Counted from the stretch's first letter, positions 42,869 through 51,991 are shown. The stretch is DNA of 64,000 nt from Phytohabitans houttuyneae (GCF_011764425.1 NZ_BLPF01000001.1:2347001-2411000); one strand, 5' to 3'. Numbers and translations are program-made. The notes: generated from the letters alone by a model not told the origin.

Positions 42869-44976
42869 CCGCACGGCCGGAAGCGAACGGATCGCCGCCC
42901 GTGGAGTGGGACGACGCGCCGGCCGCCACCGGGCCCGCGGACGTGCTGCCCTTCAGCGCGATCGTCGGCCAGCCGGCCATGCGGGCAGCGCTGATGCTCA
43001 ACGTGGTCGATCCGTCGATCGGCGGGGTGCTGATCGGCGGCGAGCCCGGCACCGGGAAGTCGACCGCCGTGCACGGGCTGCGCGCGCTGCTGCCACCGAT
43101 CGAGGTGGTCGCCGGCTGCCCGTTCAACTGCCCACCGACCGGCGCGGGGCCGCGCTGCCCCGCCTGCCGGGACCGGCTCGCCGAGGCCGGCCGCCTGCCG
43201 GTCGCGCGGCGGCCGGTGCCGCTGGTCTCCTTGCCCATCGGCGCCACCGAAGACCGGCTGCTCGGCACGCTCAACCTCGACGCCGCCCTGCGACACGGCC
43301 AGCGGCGACTGTCGCCCGGCCTGCTCGCGGCCGCACACCGCGGCATCCTGTACCTGGACGAGGCGAACCTTGTCGCCGACCACCTGCTCGACGCCCTGCT
43401 GGACGCCGCGAGCTCGGGCTGGCACCGGATCGAGCGGGACGGGGTCTCCGCCGCCCACGCGGCCCGGTTTTCGCTCGTCGGCACCATGAACCCGAGCGAG
43501 GGCAACCTCCGGCCGCAGATCCTGGACCGGTTCGGGCTGAGCGTCACCGCCGAAGTGCTGCATGACCAGGCCAGCCGGGTGGCGGTGCTCCTGCGGCGGC
43601 TTGAGTCGCAGGACGCCTCGCAGCGGCGGTACGCGGACGCCGACGCCGCGCTGGCCGCCAGGCTGCAGCGGGCCCGCGCCATCCTGTCCCGCGTGAGCTG
43701 CACCCGGTCGACGCTGGAGTCCGTGGCCGCGCTCGTCGTCCGGGCCGGTGTCGCGAGCCATCGCGCCGACCTCGTGATCGTCCGCACCGCCCTGGCGAAC
43801 GCGGCGCTCGGCGGGCGCCCGGCCGTCACCCCCCAGGACGTGGCGGTCGCGGCCACCCTGGCTCTCGGGCACCGGGTGGCCGACGACGGTGCGCGGCTCG
43901 CGGCCGCGGTGACCGCGCTCGTCGGCGAGGAGGCGGGCAGCGCCGACGAGATCATCCGCCGCTGGGCCGAACCGGCGGACCTGCTCGACGGAGCGGACCG
44001 GGACTCGCCCCAGCCCCCGGCTGACAACACGCCTGGCGGCCGCGACGGCCCGGATCGCGCCGCCGGAAACGGCGCGATGCCCGGTCACAGCCTGAACGGC
44101 GGGACCGCCGCCGTGGTCGCGGGCGGGTCGGAGCCCTTCCTGGCGCCCGACCCCGGCCGGCCGCCCGCCGCCGCTCCGCACGGGTGGACCGCCGTCCTGG
44201 ACGCACCCACGCCCAGCCGCGATCTGCTGGCGCTGTCCCGGCGTCGGGTCGCCCACCCGCTTGCCGTACGCGCCCGCGGAAGGGCGGGGGGCGTGCCGGC
44301 GGGCACCGCACAGCGCGGGCCGATCTCGCTGCCGCTCTCCATCGTGGCGGCCACGCTCCGGCAGGCCGCGTCGCCGACCGCGCTCGGTCCGGATCGCCGG
44401 CTCGAACTGGGCCCCGGTGACCTGGTCCGGTCCGCTCACGCCGGGCGGCCGCGCCTCGCCACGGTGGGGGTGCTCGACTCGTCGTGGTCGATGGCGATGG
44501 ACGGCCTCTTCGCCGAGGCACGGCAGATCATGTCCGGCCTGTTCGCCGCGGCGCCGCGCGGCGACCGCGTCGCGCTGGTGGTCGCCGGCGGGGCGAACGC
44601 CCACGTCGCCGTGCCGTTCGCCCGGACGCCGGAGGCGGCGCTCGACGTTGTGCGCCGGCTGCGGCCACGCGGCCGCACTCCGCTTGTCGACGGCCTGCGC
44701 CGCGCCGTCGAGCTGTGCGGCAAGCGGTGGTTGTTCCGCAACGGCGGGATGGCACCGGCGGTGGTGATGGTGACCGACGGCCGTGGAGACCACGGGCGCG
44801 CGGACGACGAGGTGGCCCGGCTCGTAGCGACGGTTCGCCGGCTCGCACTGCCCGGGGTGATCGTGGTGCCGGCCACCGCCGGCTTCAGCTGGCGGAGCGA
44901 GAGCGCCACCCAGGCGCTGGCCCGCCGGCTCGGCTGGCGGCTCGTGGTGGCGGCACCGGCGGGAGGCCCGACGTGA
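42865..44976 (+). CDS. Fused chelatase-type AAA+/VWA protein (ChlI-ChlD-like)
   Basis: 703 residues. The AAA+ part has Walker A GEPGTGKST (59-67), Cys-rich insertion CPFNCPP with CPAC, and Walker B GILYLDEANL. A Pro/Gly/Asp linker follows (about 370-460). The C-terminal VWA domain has a complete MIDAS opening, Asp538, Ser540 and Ser542 in VLDSSWSMA, and a later TDGRGD. This matches fused BchI/BchD-type subunits of magnesium or cobalt chelatases. No large chelatase subunit (BchH/CobN) is nearby, so here it may instead load metal into, or remodel, another cluster enzyme, as MoxR-VWA pairs do. ATG overlaps the PP-loop gene (ATGA). Confidence 0.78.
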   Translation: MTARPEANGSPPVEWDDAPAATGPADVLPFSAIVGQPAMRAALMLNVVDPSIGGVLIGGEPGTGKSTAVHGLRALLPPIEVVAGCPFNCPPTGAGPRCPACRDRLAEAGRLPVARRPVPLVSLPIGATEDRLLGTLNLDAALRHGQRRLSPGLLAAAHRGILYLDEANLVADHLLDALLDAASSGWHRIERDGVSAAHAARFSLVGTMNPSEGNLRPQILDRFGLSVTAEVLHDQASRVAVLLRRLESQDASQRRYADADAALAARLQRARAILSRVSCTRSTLESVAALVVRAGVASHRADLVIVRTALANAALGGRPAVTPQDVAVAATLALGHRVADDGARLAAAVTALVGEEAGSADEIIRRWAEPADLLDGADRDSPQPPADNTPGGRDGPDRAAGNGAMPGHSLNGGTAAVVAGGSEPFLAPDPGRPPAAAPHGWTAVLDAPTPSRDLLALSRRRVAHPLAVRARGRAGGVPAGTAQRGPISLPLSIVAATLRQAASPTALGPDRRLELGPGDLVRSAHAGRPRLATVGVLDSSWSMAMDGLFAEARQIMSGLFAAAPRGDRVALVVAGGANAHVAVPFARTPEAALDVVRRLRPRGRTPLVDGLRRAVELCGKRWLFRNGGMAPAVVMVTDGRGDHGRADDEVARLVATVRRLALPGVIVVPATAGFSWRSESATQALARRLGWRLVVAAPAGGPT

Positions 44977-45965
44977 GCGGCTGGCATCCGTACGTTGTCG
45001 ACCTGACCGGCGACGCGGCCGCCGCGGCCCTGGCGCTGGCCGGCGACGCCGCCCGCGAGTACGGCACCGTCGAGAGCCCGGACCTGCAGGCAGAGGCGCT
45101 CACGATCGCTCAGGAGCTGCCCCGCGACGTACGCCGGGCGCTGAACGCGTTTCGACTCTCCGAACCCTCCTGCGTATGTCTCGTCCGCGGCCTTCCCGTC
45201 GACGACGCGGCGCTCGGGCCGACCCCGCGGACCAGGGCGGAGCGCGAACGCGGTGGCCAAACCGCCGCGGAGGTCTTCTTCTACCTGTGTGCCGCGCTGC
45301 TCGGCGACCCGATCGCGTGGTCCACCAAGCACAGCGGGCGGATCATGCACACGATCGCGCCCCTGCCCGAAGACGAGGACGAGCAACTCGCATCCAGCAG
45401 CACGACGCCGCTGACCTGGCACACCGAGGACGCGTTCCACCCGCTGCGCGCCGACTACGTGGCCCTGCTGTGCCTGCGCAACCCGGACGGTGTACCGACC
45501 ACCGTCGGCTGCGTGGACAACCTCACCCTGCCGCCGCGGGTGCGGGAGGTGTTGTCGCAGCCCCGCTTCACCATCACGCCCGACGGCTCCCAGCTTGCCA
45601 GCGGCGGGATGGCCGCGATGGCCGCAAACCCGGAGCCGGTGCCGCTGCTCTTCGGCGCCCAGGACGCGCCGTACCTGCGACTGGACCAGTTCTACACGCG
45701 ACCCCTCGACAGCGACGCCGAGGCGCGGTCGGCGCTTGACTCGCTGCTCGCCGCCACCGACGCGAGCCTTTCCCGGTACGCCCTGCGCCCCGGTGAAGTG
45801 TGCATTGTGGACAACTACCGGGCGGTGCACGGCCGGGACAGCTTCCGGGCGCGTTACGACGGTACCGACCGCTGGCTGCGGCGCCTCAACATCGCCCGCG
45901 ACCTTCGCCGCTCCCGGGCCCTGCGGGCCGCGCCGGCGGTACGCGTGCTCGGCACCAGCGCATGA
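44973..45965 (+). CDS. Fe(II)/2-oxoglutarate amino acid hydroxylase (MppO/VioC-like)
   Basis: 330 residues of the clavaminate-synthase-like/TauD fold. The iron facial triad is visible as His150 and Glu152 in WHTEDAFHP, and His286 in NYRAVHGRDSF, with the 2-oxoglutarate Arg shortly after. The HTEDAF and YVALLCLRN context is that of VioC, AsnO and MppO, which hydroxylate the beta carbon of arginine, asparagine or enduracididine. The GTG overlaps the chelatase-like gene. With the MppP- and MppR-like genes nearby, beta-hydroxylation of an arginine-derived residue is the best guess. Confidence 0.8.
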   Translation: MSGWHPYVVDLTGDAAAAALALAGDAAREYGTVESPDLQAEALTIAQELPRDVRRALNAFRLSEPSCVCLVRGLPVDDAALGPTPRTRAERERGGQTAAEVFFYLCAALLGDPIAWSTKHSGRIMHTIAPLPEDEDEQLASSSTTPLTWHTEDAFHPLRADYVALLCLRNPDGVPTTVGCVDNLTLPPRVREVLSQPRFTITPDGSQLASGGMAAMAANPEPVPLLFGAQDAPYLRLDQFYTRPLDSDAEARSALDSLLAATDASLSRYALRPGEVCIVDNYRAVHGRDSFRARYDGTDRWLRRLNIARDLRRSRALRAAPAVRVLGTSA

Positions 45966-46771
45966 ACGGAGACGACGACACCGTGCACCTCGCCGGATAC
46001 ACCCTGCCGCTGTCGCCATCGGGCCGCTCGGCGCTGGTACCGCCGCCGCCCTGGCACTTCTCCGGGGACGTCCTGGCGGTGGAGTACCTTGCCGACCCGG
46101 CCGCGGTGCGGTCGTTCCTCCCGCCCGGCATCACCCCGGCGGACCCGCCCGGACTCGCCTTCGCGATCTTCGGCGACTGGCAGTCCTGCACAGACCAGGG
46201 TGCGGAGCTCACCGACCCGGTCCGCAGCCAGTACCGGGAGTTCTACGTCGCGCTCGCCGGGCAGTGGGAGGGCGACCTGGTTGCCCGTTGCCCGTTCTGC
46301 TGGGTGGACCAGGACTTTTCGCTCGTCCGCGGGCTCATCCAGGGGTACCCCAAGAAGCTGGGCCGGATCGGCATCACCCGCCTCTTCGACGTCGGCCGGG
46401 CCACCCCCGGCCTGCTCCCCGGCGCTGTGTTCGGCGCGAGCCTCGCCGGCGCCGACCGCCGGCTGGTCGAGGCGGAGGTGACGCTGCGCGGGCCCGGTGA
46501 GGCGCCACCGCTGATGTCCGCACCCCTCGTCCACACCCGGCTGTTTCCGGCCTGGACGCCGGACGGGGCACCGGTCGAAGAGCTCGTGACCGGCGGCAGC
46601 ACCGACCTGACCATCGCAAACGTGTGGACCGGCGACGCGACCCTCTCGTTCTTCGAGTCGCCGGTCGACGAGCTGGCCCTCCTGCGACCCGTCGAAGTGC
46701 TGCGGGGCTACCGGTTCAGCTTCGCCGAGACGATCGTCGGCGGGCGCCTCCTGTCCGGTACCGCGCGATGA
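45962..46771 (+). CDS. Acetoacetate decarboxylase-like enzyme (MppR-like)
   Basis: 269 residues of the acetoacetate decarboxylase superfamily. The Schiff-base Lys pair is in IQGYPKKLGRIG (Lys131/132). VEYLADPAAVRSFLPPGI and FYVALAGQWEGD are other family segments. MppR of mannopeptimycin biosynthesis has this fold but acts as a cyclase that forms 2-ketoenduracididine from 4-hydroxy-2-ketoarginine. The presence of an MppP homologue in the same cluster favours that role over simple decarboxylation. It overlaps the hydroxylase and citrate-synthase-like genes by four bases each. Confidence 0.75.
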   Translation: MNGDDDTVHLAGYTLPLSPSGRSALVPPPPWHFSGDVLAVEYLADPAAVRSFLPPGITPADPPGLAFAIFGDWQSCTDQGAELTDPVRSQYREFYVALAGQWEGDLVARCPFCWVDQDFSLVRGLIQGYPKKLGRIGITRLFDVGRATPGLLPGAVFGASLAGADRRLVEAEVTLRGPGEAPPLMSAPLVHTRLFPAWTPDGAPVEELVTGGSTDLTIANVWTGDATLSFFESPVDELALLRPVEVLRGYRFSFAETIVGGRLLSGTAR

Positions 46772-47871
46772 GCGCCTTCCAGTCCGGCCTCGAAGGCGTC
46801 GTCGTCGCGCAGACGGAGATCAGCGAGGTCGACGGCGAGCGCGGCCGGCTGATCTACCGTGGCGGCAATCTCATCGAGGGGGTGTGGCAGCGCAACGTCC
46901 CCGAGATCGCCCACCTCCTCTGGTACGGCCGGTTTCCCACCGCCGCGGAGCTTGCCGATTTGGAGCGCGTGCTCGCCAGCCGCCGTGCGCTCAACCCGGC
47001 TGCCCGGGCCGCGCTCGCCGGCCTGCCGGTCGATGCCGACCCGATGGACGCGCTGCGCACCCTGCTGTCCGCCGCCGGCGCCGGCCCGGGTTGCCCGTCC
47101 CCGTCGATCGACCAGGCGAAGACCATCACCGCGCAGGCCGCTACCGCGCTGGCGGCGTTCTGGCGGCACCGGCGCGGGCTGCCGCCGGTGGAGCCCTGCG
47201 CCGAGCTCGGCCACGCCGAAAACCTGCTCTACATGATGCGCGGCGAGCGGCCGACCGCGGACGAGGTGCGGTGGCTCGAGGCGTACCTGGTCATCACGGC
47301 GGACCACGCGCTCAGCCCGTCCACGTTCACGGCCCAGATCGTGGGCTCGGCCGGCGGCGACCTGTGGTCGGCGATCGTCGCGGCGATCAGCACGCTCAAG
47401 GGGCCGGCGCACGGCGGTGCCATCGCGGCCGCGACGGCCATGCTCGCCGACGCCGGCACGCCGGAGAACGCCGAGCGGTTCGTGGTGGACCTGTTGGACC
47501 GCGGCGGCCGGCTGATGGGATTCGGCCACCGCGAGTACCGCGTCTACGACCCGCGGGCCCGGCTGCTGGGGGCGGTCTGCCGGGAGGCCAACCCCGCCTT
47601 CCACGAGGTGGCCTCGGCGGTGGAGGAGGCCGCGCTGCGCGAGCTGGCCCGCCGGTACCCGCACCGCCCCAACTTCACCAATGTCGACTTCTTCGCCGGT
47701 GGCATCCTGTCGCGGCTCGGCTTCGACCCGGACTTCTTCGCGTGCGTGTTCGCCGCGGCGCGGGTGGTCGGGTGGTCGGCGCACGTGGTGGAGTACCTGG
47801 ACCGCGGTGGGCGGATCATCAGCCCGAAGTCGGAGTGGATCGGCCCGGAGCCGGCCTCAGATCCGGGTTGA
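46768..47871 (+). CDS. Citrate synthase-like enzyme
   Basis: 367 residues. Catalytic positions of citrate synthases are all recognisable: His in TADHALSPSTFTA, His in KGPAHGGA, His in MGFGHREYRVYDPRA, and Asp in TNVDFFAGGI. It should condense an acyl-CoA with a 2-oxo acid. It is somewhat short, like 2-methylcitrate and secondary-metabolism forms. It closes the six-gene overlapping run and ends in a 15-base convergent overlap with the flavoenzyme gene. A cluster function on a keto-arginine or other 2-oxo acid is possible, but a primary-metabolic role is not excluded. Confidence 0.8.
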   Translation: MSAFQSGLEGVVVAQTEISEVDGERGRLIYRGGNLIEGVWQRNVPEIAHLLWYGRFPTAAELADLERVLASRRALNPAARAALAGLPVDADPMDALRTLLSAAGAGPGCPSPSIDQAKTITAQAATALAAFWRHRRGLPPVEPCAELGHAENLLYMMRGERPTADEVRWLEAYLVITADHALSPSTFTAQIVGSAGGDLWSAIVAAISTLKGPAHGGAIAAATAMLADAGTPENAERFVVDLLDRGGRLMGFGHREYRVYDPRARLLGAVCREANPAFHEVASAVEEAALRELARRYPHRPNFTNVDFFAGGILSRLGFDPDFFACVFAAARVVGWSAHVVEYLDRGGRIISPKSEWIGPEPASDPG

Positions 47872-49050
47872 GTCGATCGCCTCACCGGCCAGCAGCCCGC
47901 CGGCCAGCGCGTAGAACTCCGGTCCCACGCCCGCGTGCTGCGTGATCGTGTACATGTCGCGCAGGTGGCGCTGCACGGACGCGCCGTCGTACACGCCGAC
48001 CGAGCCGCTGCACCGGTACGCGACGTCGACCACCTCGGCGGCCACCGCGACGACCCGCGAGCTCGTCGCCCGCAGCCGGGCCCGGTCGAGCAGCGAAAAC
48101 AGGTGACCCGCGCTGGCCAGGTGCCACATCTCTGCGGCGTCGGCGTACAGCAGCGCGCGTGCGGCGCGCAGGCTGGCGTCGGCTTCGCCGAGCCGGTGTT
48201 GAAACAGCGGAGCCGCGGCGAGCCGCTGCCCGCCGTACGCGGCGCGCTTGCCGGCCCGGGCCACGGCGGCGACGTCGTCGAGCGCGGCGCCGGCGATGCC
48301 GAGCGCCACCGCGGCGATGAAGAGCCCGAGCTGCGCGACCGACGGAATCTCGAAGACCGTGCCGGGCACGGTGGGCGCCCCGCCGAACAGCCGGCATGTG
48401 CGTTCGGGCGGGCACAGGACGCCGTCCAGCCGCACGTCGTGGCTGCCGGTCCCGCGCAGGCCGAGCGCCTGCCAGGTGTCGACGACCTCGGCGTCGCGGA
48501 CCGGGGTGAGAGCCAGGCGCAGCTCGGGCGCGCCACCGGCGTCGAGCACGGGGGCACCTTCGCCGGTGACCACCCGGCTGTGTGTGATCAGCCAGCTGCT
48601 GTGCTCGCATCCGCTGGCGAACGGCCACTGTCCCCGGATGAGGTATCCCCCGGCGGCCACGGTGGCGGTGCCCTTCGGCGCGTGGGAGCCGGCCGAGATG
48701 ACGTCGGGGCCGTCCGCGTAGACGGCCCGGAAGGTGTCCGCGGGAAACAGCGAGAAGACGATGATGTTGCTTGCCGCGATCATGACGTTCCACCCGGTCG
48801 AGCCGTCCGCTCTGGACAGTTCCTCGACGACGGCGAGTGCCTGGTCGACGCGGAGCTCGTCCCCGCCGTACTCCTTCGGCAGGAGCATCCGGAAGCATCC
48901 GGCCGAGGTGAGGTCGGCCAGGACGTCGGGCGGGAGGCGGCGGGCCGCCTCGATCGCGGCGGCGCGTTCGGACAGGGCGGGCGCCAGGTCCCGCACGTTG
49001 GCGAGGGTCGGCGACGCCGGCAGCGGTGACCCGGAGGCGGTGGCGTTCAC
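47857..49050 (-). CDS. Acyl-CoA dehydrogenase-like flavoenzyme
   Basis: 397 residues of the acyl-CoA dehydrogenase/HpaC-partner hydroxylase superfamily: FRMLLPKEYGGDELRVDQAL, then RGQWPFASGCEHSSW and WQALGLRGTGSHDVRLDG. The catalytic Glu of acyl-CoA dehydrogenases is not evident. The FASG pattern is closer to flavin-dependent monooxygenases of this fold that act in secondary metabolism. It begins at GTG 49050, two bases after the MppP-like gene stop, so both form a leftward operon. It probably oxidises or hydroxylates the amino acid or carrier-bound intermediate. Confidence 0.75.
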   Translation of the reverse strand: MNATASGSPLPASPTLANVRDLAPALSERAAAIEAARRLPPDVLADLTSAGCFRMLLPKEYGGDELRVDQALAVVEELSRADGSTGWNVMIAASNIIVFSLFPADTFRAVYADGPDVISAGSHAPKGTATVAAGGYLIRGQWPFASGCEHSSWLITHSRVVTGEGAPVLDAGGAPELRLALTPVRDAEVVDTWQALGLRGTGSHDVRLDGVLCPPERTCRLFGGAPTVPGTVFEIPSVAQLGLFIAAVALGIAGAALDDVAAVARAGKRAAYGGQRLAAAPLFQHRLGEADASLRAARALLYADAAEMWHLASAGHLFSLLDRARLRATSSRVVAVAAEVVDVAYRCSGSVGVYDGASVQRHLRDMYTITQHAGVGPEFYALAGGLLAGEAIDSTRI

Positions 49051-49052
49051 GG

Positions 49053-50168
49053 CTACCGCGTCCTGGTGGCCTCTGCCAGGTGCGCCAGCGCGGTGTCCAC
49101 GTCGACGGTGTTGCGGGCCAGCGCCAGGCGCAGGTAGCGACCGCCCTCGCCCGGTCGCGCCCAGTGGAACTGCTGGCAGGGCAGCAGATGGATGCCACTG
49201 CCGCGGAGCAGGCCCAACACGCGGCTGGCCGCCTCGGCGGAGTCGAACCGCAGGCGGCAGACGCTCACCCGTGCGTCCGGATCGGCGACGGCGACGCCGG
49301 GCAGGTCGGCAACGGCCGCCGTGACCCGGGACCGGTTGGTCGCGATGAGCTCGTGCAGGGCGCCCATTCCACTCGCCGCGGCGTCGAGCGACAGGGTCTC
49401 CACGAGCTTGAGCACAAGTGGGGAGACGCTGAGCAGTACCTCGCTGAGCGCGTGCGCCACGGCTTCCCGGAGGTCATCGCTGACCGCGAGGAAGCCCAGC
49501 TTCAGCTCGGCCATCGGCCAGATCTTGCCGGTGTCCTCGATGACGATGTACGACACACCGGACCGGTCGAGGATCTCGTAGGTGTCGTACTGGGCGCGCA
49601 CGTCGAAGCCGCGGAAGGACGTGTCGAGGCACAGCAGGATGCCGTTGACCTTGCAGGCCTCGGCGAGCGTCTTCAGGGCGGCGCTGTCCAGGTACCAGCC
49701 GGTCGGGTTGTTGGGCGTGGTGACGAACAGGGAGGTCGCACCCTGCTGGACGATCTCGTCGAGCGCGGGCGGCGCGCAGTCGTCCTCCCCCACCGGCAGC
49801 ACGGTCACGCTCCGGCGGAGCAAATCCGAGATGTTGTCGAAGGTCGGGTGCAACAGCGCCAGGCGGTGCTGCCGCTGGGCGAGCACGTTGCCCACCACCA
49901 TCGTGGCGACCGAGGAGGAATAGACGCTGAACACCCGGCCGTCGGCGATTGGCGCGCGGTGCTGACCGAGCATCGCGAAGAAAGCCCGCTGCGCGTGTTC
50001 CTCAATGTGGTCCGCGGGGAGGGCCAGCGCCACCTCGAACAGTTCCGGCAGCGCGTGAATGATCTTCCATTGTTCGTCGGTCGGGTCCTGGCGCGGGTGG
50101 CCGTCCGCCATGTTGAGATGTGAGACGAGTGCCTGTTGCTCAAGTTCGGTGAGATTGAGCACGCGCAT
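49053..50168 (-). CDS. PLP-dependent L-arginine hydroxylase/oxidase (MppP-like)
   Basis: 371-residue type I aminotransferase-fold protein that shares diagnostic segments with MppP and its relatives (RohP, Ind4): LNMADGHPRQ (18-27), YSSSV, LLHPTFDNISDLLR, TPNNPTG (151-157), LDTSFRGFD, IEDTGKIWP with PLP Lys215, and PCQQFHWARP. MppP is an O2-consuming enzyme that turns L-arginine into 4-hydroxy-2-ketoarginine without transamination. The ATG at 50168 is chosen because the family N-terminus begins there. It leads a leftward operon with the flavoenzyme and is divergent from argS. This is the strongest clue that the cluster makes an arginine-derived product. Confidence 0.85.
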   Translation of the reverse strand: MRVLNLTELEQQALVSHLNMADGHPRQDPTDEQWKIIHALPELFEVALALPADHIEEHAQRAFFAMLGQHRAPIADGRVFSVYSSSVATMVVGNVLAQRQHRLALLHPTFDNISDLLRRSVTVLPVGEDDCAPPALDEIVQQGATSLFVTTPNNPTGWYLDSAALKTLAEACKVNGILLCLDTSFRGFDVRAQYDTYEILDRSGVSYIVIEDTGKIWPMAELKLGFLAVSDDLREAVAHALSEVLLSVSPLVLKLVETLSLDAAASGMGALHELIATNRSRVTAAVADLPGVAVADPDARVSVCRLRFDSAEAASRVLGLLRGSGIHLLPCQQFHWARPGEGGRYLRLALARNTVDVDTALAHLAEATRTR

Positions 50169-50229
50169 TCCCCTATTGGACGATGAAGGCCCTGGGGCCA
50201 AAGAGTAGTTTCGATGCGACAAGAGGTGC

Positions 50230-50249
50230 CGTCCCGTGAAAGCGGGACG
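50230..50249. promoter_or_regulatory. Perfect hairpin in the MppP-argS divergent region
   Basis: CGTCCCG (50230-50236) and CGGGACG (50243-50249) pair around TGAAAG. It lies mid-way between the divergent starts at 50168 and 50317. TAACAT at 50305-50310 may be the -10 of argS, which would give a nearly leaderless message starting at GTG 50317. Confidence 0.4.
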
Positions 50250-50316
50250 CCCGGCGGCGCGTGGGGCGGCGTGGTGGCGCGTCGGGGGTAACAGTGACTT
50301 TGGGTAACATGGTCGC

Positions 50317-51975
50317 GTGATGCCAACCCAGCTTGCTGAAGCCGTTCATGGTGCCGCGGCGGCGGTCCTCGCCGAGCGGGGCTTGGACCAGTCGGTCCTG
50401 CCCGACCAAGCGACCGTGAGCCGCACCAAGCGACCCGAGCACGGCGACTACGCCTCGAACATCGCGATGCAGGTGTCCAAGGGCGTGGGTGTGCCGCCGC
50501 GAGAGCTGGCCGGCGACATCGCCAGCCATCTGGCGAACTACCCGGGTGTGCGCGGCGTCGAGGTGGCAGGTCCCGGGTTCCTCAACATCTGGGTGGCGGC
50601 CGCTGCGGCGGGTGGGGTGGTCCGGGAGATCGTGCGCCAGGGCGATGCCTACGGCCGCACCGAGACGCTGGCAAACGACCGCGTCAACCTGGAGTTCGTT
50701 TCGGCCAACCCGACCGGCCCGATCCACGTCGGCGGGGTGCGCTGGGCGGCGGTGGGCGACGCGCTGGCGCGGCTGATGCGTGCTGCCGGTGCTGATGTGG
50801 TCACTGAGTACTACTTCAACGACGCCGGCGCGCAGATCGATCGGTTCGCCCGCTCGTTGATGGCCGCCGCCAAGGGCGAGGCGGTCCCCGAGGACGGGTA
50901 CGTCGGCGACTACATCGGCGAGATCGCCGCGGCGGTCGTGGAGCGGCGGCCGGACGTGCTGAGCCTGCCCGAGCCGGAGGCGCAGGAGGTCTTCCGCGTC
51001 GAGGGCTGCGCCTTGATGTTCGACGAGGTGAAGGCGTCGCTGACCGAGTTCGGCCTCACGTTCGACGTGTTCTTCAACGAGCAGACGCTGCACGAGCGGG
51101 GCGAGGTGCAGGCGGCGTACGACCTGCTGACCGAGCGCGGCTACGTGTACCCGAAGGACGGCGCGTTCTGGCTGCGCACGACGGCCTTCGGTGACGACAA
51201 GGACCGCGTCATCCGCAAGTCGAACGGCAACTGGGGCTACATCGCGGCCGACTGCGCTTACTACCTGGACAAGCGCCGCCGCGGGTTCGAAAAGGTGATC
51301 CTGGTGCTCGGCGCCGACCACCACGGCTACGTCGGCCGGCTGCGGGCGATGGTCGCGTGCTTCGGCGAAGACCCGGACCGCCACCTGGAGCTGATCATCG
51401 GCCAGCTCGTCAACCTGACCCGCGACGGCAAGCCGGTCCGGCTGTCCAAGCGGGCTGGCACGCTCGTTACTCTCCGCGACATTATCGACGCTATCGGTGT
51501 TGACGCGGCGCGGTACGCGCTGGCCCGCTACTCGGTCGACTCCGCCATCGACCTCGACCTCGACCTGTGGACGCGGCGCTCCAACGACAACCCCGTCTTC
51601 TACGTGCAGTACGCCCACGCCCGCATGGCGAGCGTGCTGCGCACAGCGGCCGAACGGGGCGTCTCGCGCGGCGACGACTTCGACCCGTCGCTGCTCGTGC
51701 ACGAGCGCGAGGGCGACCTCGTGCGCGCGCTTGCCGCGTTTCCCAGCGTGGTCGGGATGGCGGCGGAGCTGCGCGAGCCGCACCGGGTGGCCCGCTACCT
51801 GGAGGAGCTGGCCGGCACGTACCACAAGTTCTACGACACCTGCCGGGTGCTGCCGCACGACGACGAGGAGCCGACCGACCTCAACCGGGCGCGGCTGTGG
51901 CTCGTCGAGGCCACCGGCACCGTGCTCGCCAACGGCCTGTGGCTGCTCGGCGTCTCCGCGCCGGACCGGATGTAG
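50317..51975 (+). CDS. argS: Arginyl-tRNA synthetase inside the biosynthetic cluster
   Basis: 552 residues, complete class I ArgRS. N-terminal additional domain ([12 protein letters not shown]), HIGH motif as HVGG (137-140) within [25 protein letters not shown]-equivalent LSKRAG (376-381) and the DALR anticodon domain ending [10 protein letters not shown]. It charges tRNA-Arg with arginine. The GTG at 50317 is followed by an in-frame ATG at 50320. It sits between arginine-modifying genes, not next to lysA/hom/thr genes as housekeeping argS often is in actinomycetes. It may be a second copy giving self-resistance or supplying Arg-tRNA to the pathway, or the only copy in the genome. Confidence 0.93.
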   Translation: MMPTQLAEAVHGAAAAVLAERGLDQSVLPDQATVSRTKRPEHGDYASNIAMQVSKGVGVPPRELAGDIASHLANYPGVRGVEVAGPGFLNIWVAAAAAGGVVREIVRQGDAYGRTETLANDRVNLEFVSANPTGPIHVGGVRWAAVGDALARLMRAAGADVVTEYYFNDAGAQIDRFARSLMAAAKGEAVPEDGYVGDYIGEIAAAVVERRPDVLSLPEPEAQEVFRVEGCALMFDEVKASLTEFGLTFDVFFNEQTLHERGEVQAAYDLLTERGYVYPKDGAFWLRTTAFGDDKDRVIRKSNGNWGYIAADCAYYLDKRRRGFEKVILVLGADHHGYVGRLRAMVACFGEDPDRHLELIIGQLVNLTRDGKPVRLSKRAGTLVTLRDIIDAIGVDAARYALARYSVDSAIDLDLDLWTRRSNDNPVFYVQYAHARMASVLRTAAERGVSRGDDFDPSLLVHEREGDLVRALAAFPSVVGMAAELREPHRVARYLEELAGTYHKFYDTCRVLPHDDEEPTDLNRARLWLVEATGTVLANGLWLLGVSAPDRM

Positions 51976-51991
51976 CCCGAGGGCTTCAGGT

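Noticed and set aside
49053-50168. Ordinary aromatic or aspartate aminotransferase
   Set aside because: The N-terminal LNMADGHPRQ segment and the QFHWA and EDTGK contexts are specific to the MppP group.
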